Below the pieces are notes generated by a model that searched no databases, had not been told where the DNA came from, and worked only from the letters and a program-made list of their open reading frames with translations. Positions 33,001-45,000 of a DNA stretch of 64,000 bases are shown in pieces. The stretch comes from Undaria pinnatifida (taxonomy: Eukaryota > Sar > Phaeophyceae > Laminariales > Alariaceae), in NCBI GenBank assembly GCA_012845835.1, contig JABAKD010000013.1:6647628-6711627 (forward strand), written 5' to 3'. Made by a program: the position numbers and the translations under genes. Every line of letters begins with the position of its first letter. Within the stretch, counting starts at the first letter, position 1.

Positions 33001-36000
33001 CACGGGACTCTTATTGAACGCGTACATATCATAGACTAGGTATGCACCCAGAGGGTTAAAAAGACACTGAAATCTCTCAAAAAGAGAAGAAAGAAAACTC
33101 GGAAAAAACGATAACCGTTCGAAAAACGTAAACGCAAGGCAAGCCAACCCATATTTGATACACGGGTATACTATCCAGGAAATACTACCCTGATGAACGA
33201 CAAGCACTTCATAATGTCAAAGTTCCTAAAAGACAATGAAAAATCTTGTACACCGTACTGAAAAGGAATACCGCGAAAACAAACGGTGTGGTGTGTGTGC
33301 AGCGAGCATATATGGAGCGTAGGGAACTAGTAAGTTGTCAACATTGCGCTGCCCTTGCTGTGTGTATGTAGTCAAACCTATAAGAGCCAGAACCTAACAC
33401 GGATTAGCCAGGACCAAAAACGGATCAATATCAACTCGGGTGCCTCCAACTTGGGCAGCCGTAACTCTGCTCGCACGCCGAATCTTGTTTCCGTGTAAGT
33501 TGTGCATAGATGGAAAAACATTGCACTGCGCCGTGGAGCTTTCCAAAACGTAAAATGTCCAAAGGTGACGCGGAGCTGAAGGGGTTTGCGAGCTGTGAGT
33601 ACGACCGATTCAATGGTTGAAACTCAACTTTGCAAGCTGCGTGGTTCGTACATGGTTAACAATTAATATAAAAAACACAAAAAAACGCGAAAAATAACAC
33701 TAGAGTGAGCACAGATCCACAGAGACATCTGGCTATCTACGCAGCTATGGCATTCAACAAACCTATAGAGCTCAATATAGGAAACATGAGAGTTGTGAAA
33801 AATCCACGCACAGCATAGATCAGCATGCAGCAGCAGCAGTGACACTACCACAGCAGTACAACAGCAGTAGCGCAGTACGTACCGACCAATCCGCAACGGC
33901 AGCACAGCAGTAGGAGGCAGGAGCTGGGTGGGATTTGCACTTTCTTACGATTCTCCTCCTTCCGGGAAAGAGCGCGAGCCGTCCCCGGGAAAGGCTTTTC
34001 ATGCCCCCGCTCGCGGAGTTGGGACTCGTCGGCCGATGTGTCGCCGGGGACACCGAGGGCTGATGTGTGGCGAGGGCGTGGCACGGGCGTGCGGTCGCTA
34101 GGGGCCGGGTGGCGAGCGGTAGAGCGGAGAGTTGTAAGTGTACCGATTTGAGAGTTGGGTCAATTGGCGCGCTTCACGCTCAGGGCTCACACGTAATCTT
34201 AGTTACCCATATGTAATTATTTATTTATTTTGTTTATTTGTTATTTATTTATTTGTTTGTTTATTTATTTATTTGTTTGTTTATTTATTTATTTTGCTTA
34301 TTTATTTATTTATTTGTTTATTTATTTGTTTTATTACTCAGTATTTTGTTTACTATTTAATTATTTAATTACTTAATTAATTAATTAATTAATTGCTTTC
34401 TAGTTTAGTCTCGTCAATGCCTGTTCAGGCTTATATACTCGTTTTAGTGTGGGATTCCCTTAGCCGCTGTTCGTCCGGGGTAAGAGTACCGTGAACCGAC
34501 CTCATTGGTCTTTGCTCACGCCTACCTTTTTGTCATTTGCACGCTAATTGGCCTTACGTTACGCCGCATCCTTGTGTGCGTCACTCATGTTTTTTTGTTG
34601 TTTTTCAGGTTGGGCTCGAGGGTTCGCCTGACGTGCTGCTGGACCCTAATACGCTAAGCGACGACGGTACGAGCGCTCTGACGGGGGTAGACTTTTCTAA
34701 GGACGGGAAGAAACTAGCGTACGGCATCAGCAAAAAGGGATCTGACTGGTGCGAGATGCGACTCATGCAGTCTTCTTTCTGCTTTTGTGTTTGCTCCCGC
34801 ACATGCTCGTGCTTGTAAGCAACGATTCATCTGTTGATGAGCACTTCCCCTGCCAGGGAAAATGTACAATCAGCCACGCTTTTTTAGACAATCTGGAAGT
34901 ATCCCTTTCGCCTTATGTTTTTTTTTCTTATTTTCTCCCGTTCCTTCGTTCAAACCTGGCGGTATCCCTTTGCCTGATGTTTCCCTGTTTTCTCGCGTTC
35001 CTTCGTTCATTCAACGATTTTCCGCGCTTGTGTAAGGTATTCCATACACGTAAAGGATGTTGTCACCGGGAAGGACCTTCCCGACGTCGTTGATTGGTGC
35101 AAGTTCGGCGGCATCGCCTGGGAGGAAGGGAGCCGCGGCTTCTTCTACTCGGCCTTCCCTCGACCCAAGGCGCTAGAGGTACACACAAGGCACACTGTGT
35201 GTGTCACGCATCATACTACCATAGTACCATAGGGTAGCGTTCACTAGCCGAAATATTTCTGACTAGTGGGGTGTTTGCGATGTTTTTTCTTTGGTTGGGT
35301 AGGAGTTGGGTAGGAAAACACACAATACGTACTATTAATACTAATACTATTAATACTTTTGAAACCGTCAAATGTCACGAGTCAAGGCCAACCCAACCCA
35401 CGAAAAATCAGCGAAACATTAGGTTACAGGTACGTTTTCCTACCATTTTTTTTTTTTTTTCCAACCTGATTTTCTCGTTGAGGTTGGTCGGCCCTGGGTT
35501 AGCGGCAGCCGTCGGTTCCAATTCGTTGCAATACTATTTTGTACCATGTGTGCCAACCCGACAGATTTTCAACGTGGCAAACACCCTAACGGATCTGATC
35601 GAGGGGTTGAGGTTCACGTGTTGTTCGTGCCATACCCAGACCACGCGATGGCTCATCGGGCTCTAGGTACTTTTTTTTCTCAAATGCAGTGTTTAGGTGA
35701 GGTAAAATCAGTGGTCAGGTGAGGTACGGCATATGCAGTAGGTCATCAAGCGAGGAGCAACGGGAAAAAAACTACAGTAGGTGCGCCCCTATGGTACTGT
35801 TGGTGCCACGCGTCGTCGTATGTTGTTCACCTGTACCGCACCGTCCTTTTCCACCCATCCACACCGAGCATATCCGATGTCCGCGCCTATTAACCGAGCC
35901 GATTTTCAGCCTAAAGAGGCTTTTTGGTCGCAGACTACGTGACGAAGATATGCATCGCAGTCGTTGTCGATTATCAATGCAGTGCTTTGCCAAAGGACGG

Positions 36001-39000
36001 CACCCGCACTGCAGTCCCCGACTCAAAGTATCCCGGCATGGTATGCAGTATCGTAATACAGTCGTGCGGTACTGTACTATGTATCCTGTAAGCCGACGTC
36101 GTGACAACGATTTTGATTGCACTCCGACAATAGTTATGAGCTCGGTATGAGTAGTGTTTGAAAAGGGTGCCGAACTCCGAGATTTTAGGCAGGGGATGAT
36201 AGATGATCATCCCCGGGTCAACCAATGGATGCTTCAATCCTTGGATCTATTTGCATGTGGATATGATTAGTGTCAACGGGTCTTAGGTTTATGATAGCAG
36301 TATTTACTGCTGTATCATGGCGAGCGTATACTTAGTGTTGGACTGGTATCATAGCACTTAACTGGGGGCCTACATAAAAAGGGTACCACATCTCGATGGT
36401 ATGTATGTGAATGCACGTATATCGTTCCATAAACATGCACGCGCACCGTTCACGTTTACGTGTTATACCATGACATGGGGACCAATAGCGCTACGCTCCG
36501 GCCAACCCGGGCAAGAGGCTACTGCAAAAGCGTGGGCGCAGTTCTAAGGGTCACTCCTAACGAACGAAAGAAAACACACACGGTCCTGACAAAAAATCAC
36601 GACTCCTGACGTTGTAAACTCTGAAATATCACGTTTTAAGAAAAACGATCACTTTGTATTTTATGTATTTTTGTCAGGCATCCTGACACTTTTTTTTCAA
36701 CTATCAAAAGTAATGGTTCCTGAAAAACATCACGATTCAAGAAAGTCTCGTGTTTGTTTTTTAACGTTTCCTGACATTTTTGGTGCTGGTTAGGAATTAC
36801 CCTAAGGGGGATGAGTGGAGGCGGTGAAGGGGGATGGGGTCTGTGCTTCCCAACTAACATCAAAGCAAAGCAGTCAACAGCCGTCTCATGTTGCGGCGCT
36901 GTAGTTGAATGGCGGTTGGCCCGTTGTGTATTTCGTTTGTTTTAGAGGCCGGTCGGGGCGGGGGGGGAGGTAGATCACGGGGGGCGAGTGAGAAGTTAGC
37001 TCTTGGTTTTCGATTGGATGGCCGTGACGTTGTCTCTCGTCGGCTCTGCGTTTGGATGCTAAGGTACGCAGTCATGTGTGTCGTCTTTGTTCCTCGCCAC
37101 CAACGCAAAACATATCCTAATTTTGTACTTTTCGTGATGCCTACATACCTTGATGTTGACCCCCCCCCCCCCCCCCCCCTCCTCCTCCCCCCTCGGGCGT
37201 AACCAGGCGGGCAAGAGCGCCGGTACGGAGGTGGATGTTTCCACGGGCCACCGGGTCATGTATCACCGCCTTGGCACGAAATCATCTGAAGATCAGGTAA
37301 AATTGGACGGAATGCAGGGACTTGGGGGGAGGGTACTAATAACATGCATGCCCGATGCTCCCGAGTAGATCTTCGCTGTAGAAAGCTTGGCAAACGATCC
37401 CCCCGCGTTTTATACCGGCTTCTATCCTTGCAAGTAGTCAAGACCTTTGCGTACCGCTTGGTGGTACTTACTTTTGGTATTGTGGCCGGTCATTGGCAGG
37501 ATGTTTTTAACGTTACGTATTACGTATTTTTGGTCGTGTGGTCGGTCATTGGCAGGATGTTTTTGACGTTGTTGTCAATATCCACCTCCCGCCCCTTTCG
37601 TTTGGCGTATGTAGCGAAGGTCGGGGACGTTAGGATATTGCCAGGCCAAATTTCTAGTGTGCAATGGAAAGCGGTGAAGTTTTCCGGGTATCTCACCACG
37701 AGACTCAGCCTTCATGTTAAATGGATATGTCGGGGTGGCATTACGCTCTCTTTTCTTCTGGATTTTCGTTTGTGCATGTAGGGTGGTCACCCTTTGTGCT
37801 ATTGAGTGCATGTCTGGGTTTTGGCTTTTGATTTTTTTTTTCTCTTGTGTTGCGATATGGGGGTAAGAACTTGTTGGTTCAGATATTTCATATCTTGTCT
37901 GGTTTTTGATGAGGTAGGAGGGGGGAAACGCTGCTTACGGTTGACCTGTTTTCATGTCCAAATCTTGCTTTTGTGCTTGAGTTGTTTCGTGTCTGTATCT
38001 GGTTTGTGTTTTGACATGGTAAATTAAATGGTAAATCCCAAATTTTGTTTGTTGGTGAAGTTTTTTCGTGCCCATACTTGTGTCTGGTCTGTATTTTGGT
38101 ATGGGAAAAACAAGTGGTTAGTTTAGTTGTGTCATGTCTATATCCCCGGGGATGGGCTCGTGGTTCTTGCTGGGAGAACGGAACGAAGGCCTCCGAATAT
38201 GAGGTAGATTGAACGGAAGACAGCGAGGGGAAGGGTGTGGGGGGATTGAGGTTGGCTGGGTTTTGGCTGAGAAGCGGAAGTTGGCGTGTTGTCGCTTGTG
38301 GCAGCGCGACGTCTCGTGCGAGTGATCGGCCGGAGCCACGCTCACCACACTCACGTTTACCGCCACCATCTCCACCACCACCACTCCCTCCACGTTCACC
38401 GCCAATACCACCCCACCAGTGTCACCCCCAACCCCAGCACCATCACCGCAACCCACACATCTTCGCCACAAGCACTGCCACTACCACCAAACCACCAACA
38501 CTAAACCCACCACAACCACCACCAATAACGCCGCCATCACCACTATGATCACCGTCGCCGCCGGTCGCATCGCAGCTGGTGTACCAGTCTCCGCTGGACG
38601 AGAAATGGCTGGCGTCTTCGGTGATGACGGACGATTGGAAGACGCTCGTCATCAGCATTGGAGACAGCTGCGATCCCGTCAACAGGCGAGTGGTGCTCGT
38701 GCTGCAGTCCTTCGTTCGTCGTCGGCTCATCTTTCACGGCACCTCGTGTGCATTACGGGCACGGCGCCTGTGTCCAGTAAAGTAACCTGTAGGGAAAAAA
38801 ATTATGGTACTGTAGTGTACCGCGCGGCAAGAAGCAAGTCCGGTGCAGTCAACCCCATTAGATCCTCCGAGCCGCTTCCTGTACTAATTTTCAAGTATAT
38901 TTTTTCCCAAAACGGTTTTCCAGTTGTAAATGCGTTGATACACTATTAACAGCTGCTCTGGAAGAGTTACTCTGTTCCTTTTTTCGGGTGGCTTATCTGA

Positions 39001-42000
39001 GATATTTGAGACATGAGAGATCTGACAGATCGTTGTTTCTCACATCCGATGACGCTTAATTTGGCTCTTTGTCTCTCGTACTCCCTCTTCTTCTCCCCCC
39101 TCCCCTCTTCCCTGTGCGTCTTCCTCTCTCTCTCCCCCCCCCCTCTCCGTCTCCCTATCTGTACCTCTCCCTCTTCATATCCTCTTCGATTCAGGCTATT
39201 CTACCGAGACTTGACGTCCTTCGACGGAGTAGACGTCGACGGCACTATGGGCAGGGTGGTCAAGCTGGTGGACAACTTCGACTCCCTTTATGAGTACGTT
39301 ACCAACGAGGGCAGGACCTTTTGGTTCAGGAGCAATGTGGACGCCCCGAAGTACAAGGTAACAGGCGTTTTCATCACCCCCGGTGATAGTGAGAGAGGGT
39401 AACCAGTTAGGCTGCCTAGTCAGCGCCCAAGTAAAAGTCAACACGCGAAGCATCGAACAACCCTCGCGCTACGTCGGTAGTTTTGTTTGCTAATAGTCAT
39501 CATCAGTAAGCCCAGCACCTCCTTTGTTAGTGAGAGGCGGTAACCTGCTTGACTGCTTAGTCAGCATTGGCAGGCGAAGCACCCCCTATGTTAGCGAGAA
39601 GGGTCAAAGCTGTTAGCCTACTAGGTCAGCACCGGCAGGCGAAGGGCCCCCTGTGTTAGCGAGAAGGAGTAACGTGTGAATCTACGTGGTCAGCATCAGC
39701 AGGCGATTCACCCCCTGTGAACATGGGACGGGGCAACCTGTTGGCCTTGTTAGGCAGCATCGGCATCATCAAGCGAAGCACCCCCCGTTATAGGAAGATG
39801 GGTTATCGTGTCGGACTGCTTGGTCGGCGTCAGCAGGCAATGCCCCCCCCCCCCCCCTGTGTCGCTAGCAAAGGGAGGTAACCTGTTGGCCTTAGGCATC
39901 GGGAGGCGAAGCACCCGCTGTGTTTGTGAGAGGCGACAAGCTGTCCAACTGCTTAAGACATGATCAGCAGCGTGAGTGCTCCCTGTGTTTTTAACTCCCT
40001 TACAACCCCCCAAATCCGCAACCCCCAACACCCGCCCTATACTAAATCCAAGTAATTTTGTCCCCCAAAAAGAGTTTCCAGTTGTGCAGGCGTTAAGAAT
40101 CGGTAACCTGTGAACTTACTGTGAGCCAGCATCAGCAAGTGAACCACATCTTGGTAGTGAGAAGGAGGGACCTGCTAGCCAAATTAGGTCTGAACCGGCA
40201 GGCGAAACACTCCCTGGTAGGGACAAGGGGTACCCGATACACGATACAGGGATACCACAGCGCTGCACTTGAAATCGCGTAATCCTATCTGTGTTGGAGT
40301 CCATTGGCTTAGGCCGAACCACGTTTATGCAAAATGGGTCTTATTTATTGCCAAGCGCTCACCCACGAACCCTCCCCCCCCCCCCCCCCCATCCCCACCG
40401 CGCTTGTGATTGAAACGGCAGTGTGCTTCCTGCCCCCTCTGCTGTTTTCGTCTCTTACTCTTTTTTTTTCTTTTCATCCTCCGGCGGATGGGGAAAAATA
40501 AAAGCTTAAGCTCACCACACTTCCACGTATTTTCATACGCGTCGTGTGTCGATTTTGACTCAGTTGCCTTCACAACCCAACGCTAGCTTGCGCATCCTTC
40601 GGATCCCACTGCTGTAGCGATAGCGTGAGCTGTCCCCATCAGTGGTCCTCGTTACGTTACGTTTTTTTTTGTCCGGATCCCCCCCTCCCCCCCCCGCCCC
40701 CTCCTTTTTCGTTTTTCTGTTTCAGCGGATACCTTCTCTGATCGTTCTGTTCCTTGTGGCTTTACTCTCCCGCTACGCCCTTTTTTTTCTGTCCCTCCTG
40801 ATGCCCCCCCCTGATGGTTTTGTCTCCCTTTTTTTGTACCCCCCCCCACACCCTTTTTTTAATGTGTTGTTCCAGGTGATGAAGATGCAGCTGCCGCCCG
40901 TGGGAAGCCCGATGGAGGAGGACGAGGCCGCCTTGGCGCAGATACCGCAGGTAAGCTCCGGCGCAGTGAGGTGCGGTAGGGTGCGGCATGCGATACAATG
41001 ACCAAGGCTACGGTGCTGTAGTACTACAAGCTTCCTCATTCGGGATGTGGTGTCACAAGTTGAAAAGGGAAAAATACAAATCATGTTCTTGTAAAAACTG
41101 AAGGACAAACAATTAACCACCGCGCGAGTAACCGTGACCCGGCAGGTAAACGCCGACCAGCGCACAAGAGTTTTCTAGCTTAGTCTATACTCCAAGTATT
41201 ATAGTATGACCCCCTTGTTTTCACTGCGAAGTGTAATCCACCTGCGGAAGTGGCTGTGCACCTCTCGCTCAAGAATGGGTTTGAAACACATTTTGGGGCG
41301 GGTGGCTGTGTGTACTGTTCGCTGTTCGCTCAAACATGGATTTGAAGCACATTTTGGCGCGAGTGGCTGTGCACCTCTCGCTCAAGAATGGGTTTGAAAC
41401 ACATTTTGGAGCGAGTGGCTGTGTGTGCTGTTCGATCAAACATGGATTTGAAGCACATTTTGGCGCGAGTGGCTGTGCACCTCTCGCTCAAGAATGGGTT
41501 TGAAACACATTTTGGAGCGAGTGGCTGTGTGTGCTGTTCGCTGTTCGCTCAAACATGGATTTGAAGCACATTTTGGCGCGAGTTGCTGTGCACCTCTCGA
41601 TTAAGAATGGGTTTGAAACACATTTTGGAGCGAGTGGCTGTGTGTGCTGTTCGCTGTTCGCTCAAACATGAATTTGAAGCACATTTTGGCGCGAGTGGCT
41701 GTGCACCTCTCGCTCAATAATGGGTTTGAAACACATTTTGGAGCGAGTGGCTGTGTTTGCTGTTCGCTCAAACATGGATTTGAAGCACATTTTGGCGCGA
41801 GTTGCTGTACACCTCTCGCTCAATAATGGGTTTGAAACATTTTTTTTGTTGGCACAGGGTAACAAACGGTTCTTCGATGATGAGGGCGGTGTATATCGTG
41901 AAATCGAGAACCACAAGAGCTTTTAAGTTTGCAAAGAAACGGGGCGGCAACTCCCGTGACCCTTAGAGGTGGCCTCCTTACGCTGTAAGCTGTCATCCAT

Positions 42001-45000
42001 GCGCACGAAAGTACGCACAAGGTGCGGAAGTCCGCCTCACAAGTGGTTTTCAGTGGGGTGCAAGTCACCCTTCATGCGACTCGCCGAACACCTCACGGCG
42101 CTTCGCGTTGGGTGCGCGCTACGTCTGCCTGGTCGATGAAAGCAGACCGACGTGCCCCGTCCCGGCATTGTAGGTCCACAACCTTAACCCCTGCACAACT
42201 GGAAACCCGTTTTGGGAAACAATGACTTGGAATTAGTGCAGGGAGGGGTGTTGGGGCGCCAAAGGGGTTTTAAGACCACGGCTTTGCATGACATAAGTAC
42301 ACCCCCCCCCCCCCCCCCCTTACCAACCCCATCGCCCACCCCCAACCCCACCCTCTTCTGCCTCCCATACATTCCATGGGGACATTTTTTTTTGTTTCGG
42401 TGGTTGCTCGCGTGTTTATTCGTTGGTGTTCCAGACGACAGTCATCGCCGAGGACGCCACGGGAGTGCTGAACAGCGCCATGGCGGTCGCGGGGGGCAGC
42501 GTGGTGCTGAGCTTCGAGAGGGACGCGTTTGTGCAGGTCAGGATTTTCCAGAGGGGTGCCCGTTTTTGAAGAGCGTCCATAGTAAGAGTAAACGGACACA
42601 ATCCCTTTTACAACTGGAAACCCATTTTAGGGGGCTTTTTACTTGGAATCAGTGTAGGGAGGGGTTTTGGAGTCCCGTCGGGGTTAAGAGCTGTCCAATC
42701 GACGTGTTACGCCTTGTGACGTCAACGAGAAAACACGTACCCTGGTGTGAATGTGACGCCTATACTGAAAGCTACATGGTGCCCAGTTTTGAGATAAGAG
42801 CGGTACGGAGACTGCTATTTACAGAGCGGTACGCAGCACTTGCCTGTTCCGAGGGGCTCTTAAGTTGGGTGCCCTACGGTATATCTGTTCTACTCTTTTC
42901 CCCCCTCTAAGCGGTATGCTAATGTCTACGCCGTTCAGTGTTGAAGGTAAAATGTAAATGGTGAGTGTTGAGTGTTGAGTGTTGAGTGTTGCATATTTAA
43001 GTAGTGAAATCAACGCCTTTAGAACGGAGTCCGCTTTTTGTGGGTGGGAGATCGCTTGGAACTAGAGTAGGATGGGATAATTTTGTCGGTGTTACAAGGG
43101 TTAGAAGGAGAGTCAGTGTTGTGTGTGCAAAGTCAAATGTTGAACGTTGAAAAGGTTTAATTTACTCGAACGCTTTGAGAATTGCACCCGCGTTTTGTGA
43201 TGAAAATTAGTTGGAATTCTTGTGAGATTGCTTTTTCATTAGCCCAAGGAGTAAATGCTGTCTACTCTCAGCTTGTCCAGGCGGAGGCGGAACAGTTGTT
43301 TGCGTTGTCTGGGAACGAGTAAGGAAGTAACCTAATACGACCGGAACAGTTATCCGCTGCTCTTGAAGCGCTAGGCTTTTCTGTTCTGGTGCTTTGATGC
43401 TTTGATGCTTTGCTGATTTGTTTTGTTTCTCTGTTGTGCTGCTCTGCTGATCTTCATTATCTTGCTTTTTTGCTTCCTTCCTTTTCTCATGTTGTGTTGC
43501 TTTGCTGCGTTGCTGATTTCCGGTTTTTCTGCTCTGCTGCTTGCGTTGTTGCCGCTTTGCTCCTGTGCCAATTTGCGGTTCTGCTCTGCTGCTTGCGTTG
43601 TTGCTGCTTCGCTCCTATGCCAATTTGCTGAATTGCTGCTGTTGTACGTTGCGTGTGTTCCGACTGGAAAATGTTCGTGTATCGGTCCGCGTAGCTCGAG
43701 CTCTGTGACCTGACGAGCCTTCAGAGGAAGCCCATCGACGTGCCTGGCATCGGATCCATCAGTGGCGTCTCGGCCGACAAACTATACGTAAGTTGGCGCT
43801 TCGTGGTTTTGCGAGGATTCCCCTGTACACAACCGCCTACATACAATCGTGCAACATGGTTTGGTCAATTCCTATCTTGCACGTTTGCCCAGACTCAGCC
43901 CGGCCCAGACCCAAACCTCAACCCTCACTCCCAACGACCCTACGGGAGGCTTTGAGGTGGACAGAGGCGGGGGCGCGGCTCCACCGCGTGTTTTGGTGAT
44001 GTTTTATCCCTAAAACAAAACGTCTGGCCGAAAAAAAACGGCCTTACCCAATGAGACAATGTTGCTGCGCGAGTAAATGTACAAGGTGGCGTTGTACGTA
44101 GGGCCTCTCGTCTGCGGGGGGCGGAGGGGGTTGGTGGCGGTTCGACAAGCTGGCCTGTTTTCTTAGGGTGTGCGAGTGTAACGGTTTTGGTTATGACGAG
44201 TTACAAAGGAGTTCGTCGCTGTTAGCAGCAAAGTGTGGACGCCAAGGCCTACCCCAGCCCTAACCGCGGAGTGTAATATTCTGTCGCCCCATCCTCTCTC
44301 TCTCTACAACGCCTTATCTCGCGGCCCCCCTCTCTGGTGCAAACCATGTCTGTCTGGTCGGTGAAACCCGACGTGCTCCGTCCCGACATTGCAGGATGCG
44401 AGGGTCTATACCATATGGTCCTACGAACCACGAACATGCCCGGTATGGTTACACCCCTGTCCTTCGTGTCTCTGCGTTGCTTCGCAGGACCACATAATGT
44501 TCAAGTTCACTAACTTCGTGACGCCAGGAACGATCTACCACGGCACCGTAACGGGATTCAAGAAATCGTGTGAGGCCGGGGAGGAGGGCGCCGCAACGAC
44601 GGCGGCAGGCGCCGCCGCCGGGGGGGAGGAAGACGGGCCCACCGTCAGCCTCAAGGTGTTCCGGGAGACGAAGGTTCCTGGGATTTGCGCGGACGACTAC
44701 GAGACCAAGCAGGTGGGGCGGAAGTTGTGCCGTGCTGTTGTTTATGAAAAATGCGAAACGACAGTCGCGGACGGAAAGTCTGTCTTTGTTTTGTCACCGC
44801 GAGAAGAGCTAGTGGGGGGCGGGGCAGGGGCGGGGAGGGCACGAGCGGGCGGCAGGTGGGAGGGGGTGTGCCGGATTGTGTCTGTCTGCGGTTTCTCGTC
44901 TGGAGCAGATCTACTGTAGTAGGAAGGGTGGGCGGGGGTTGGCGCATAAGTGAGGTCTTCTTGTCTTTCATTTCGTCGTGTTAGCTTAACTTGGTGACGG

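Noticed and set aside
34749-34818. Continuation of exon 5 to the GTAAGC donor at 34816
   Set aside because: It would add Cys/Ser-rich non-conserved residues. The GTGCGA donor at 34749 restores the conserved SDW...IHVKDV join in frame.
41206-41950. Repetitive open frames that could look like a repeat protein
   Set aside because: They follow the minisatellite, occur on both strands and sit within intron 10.
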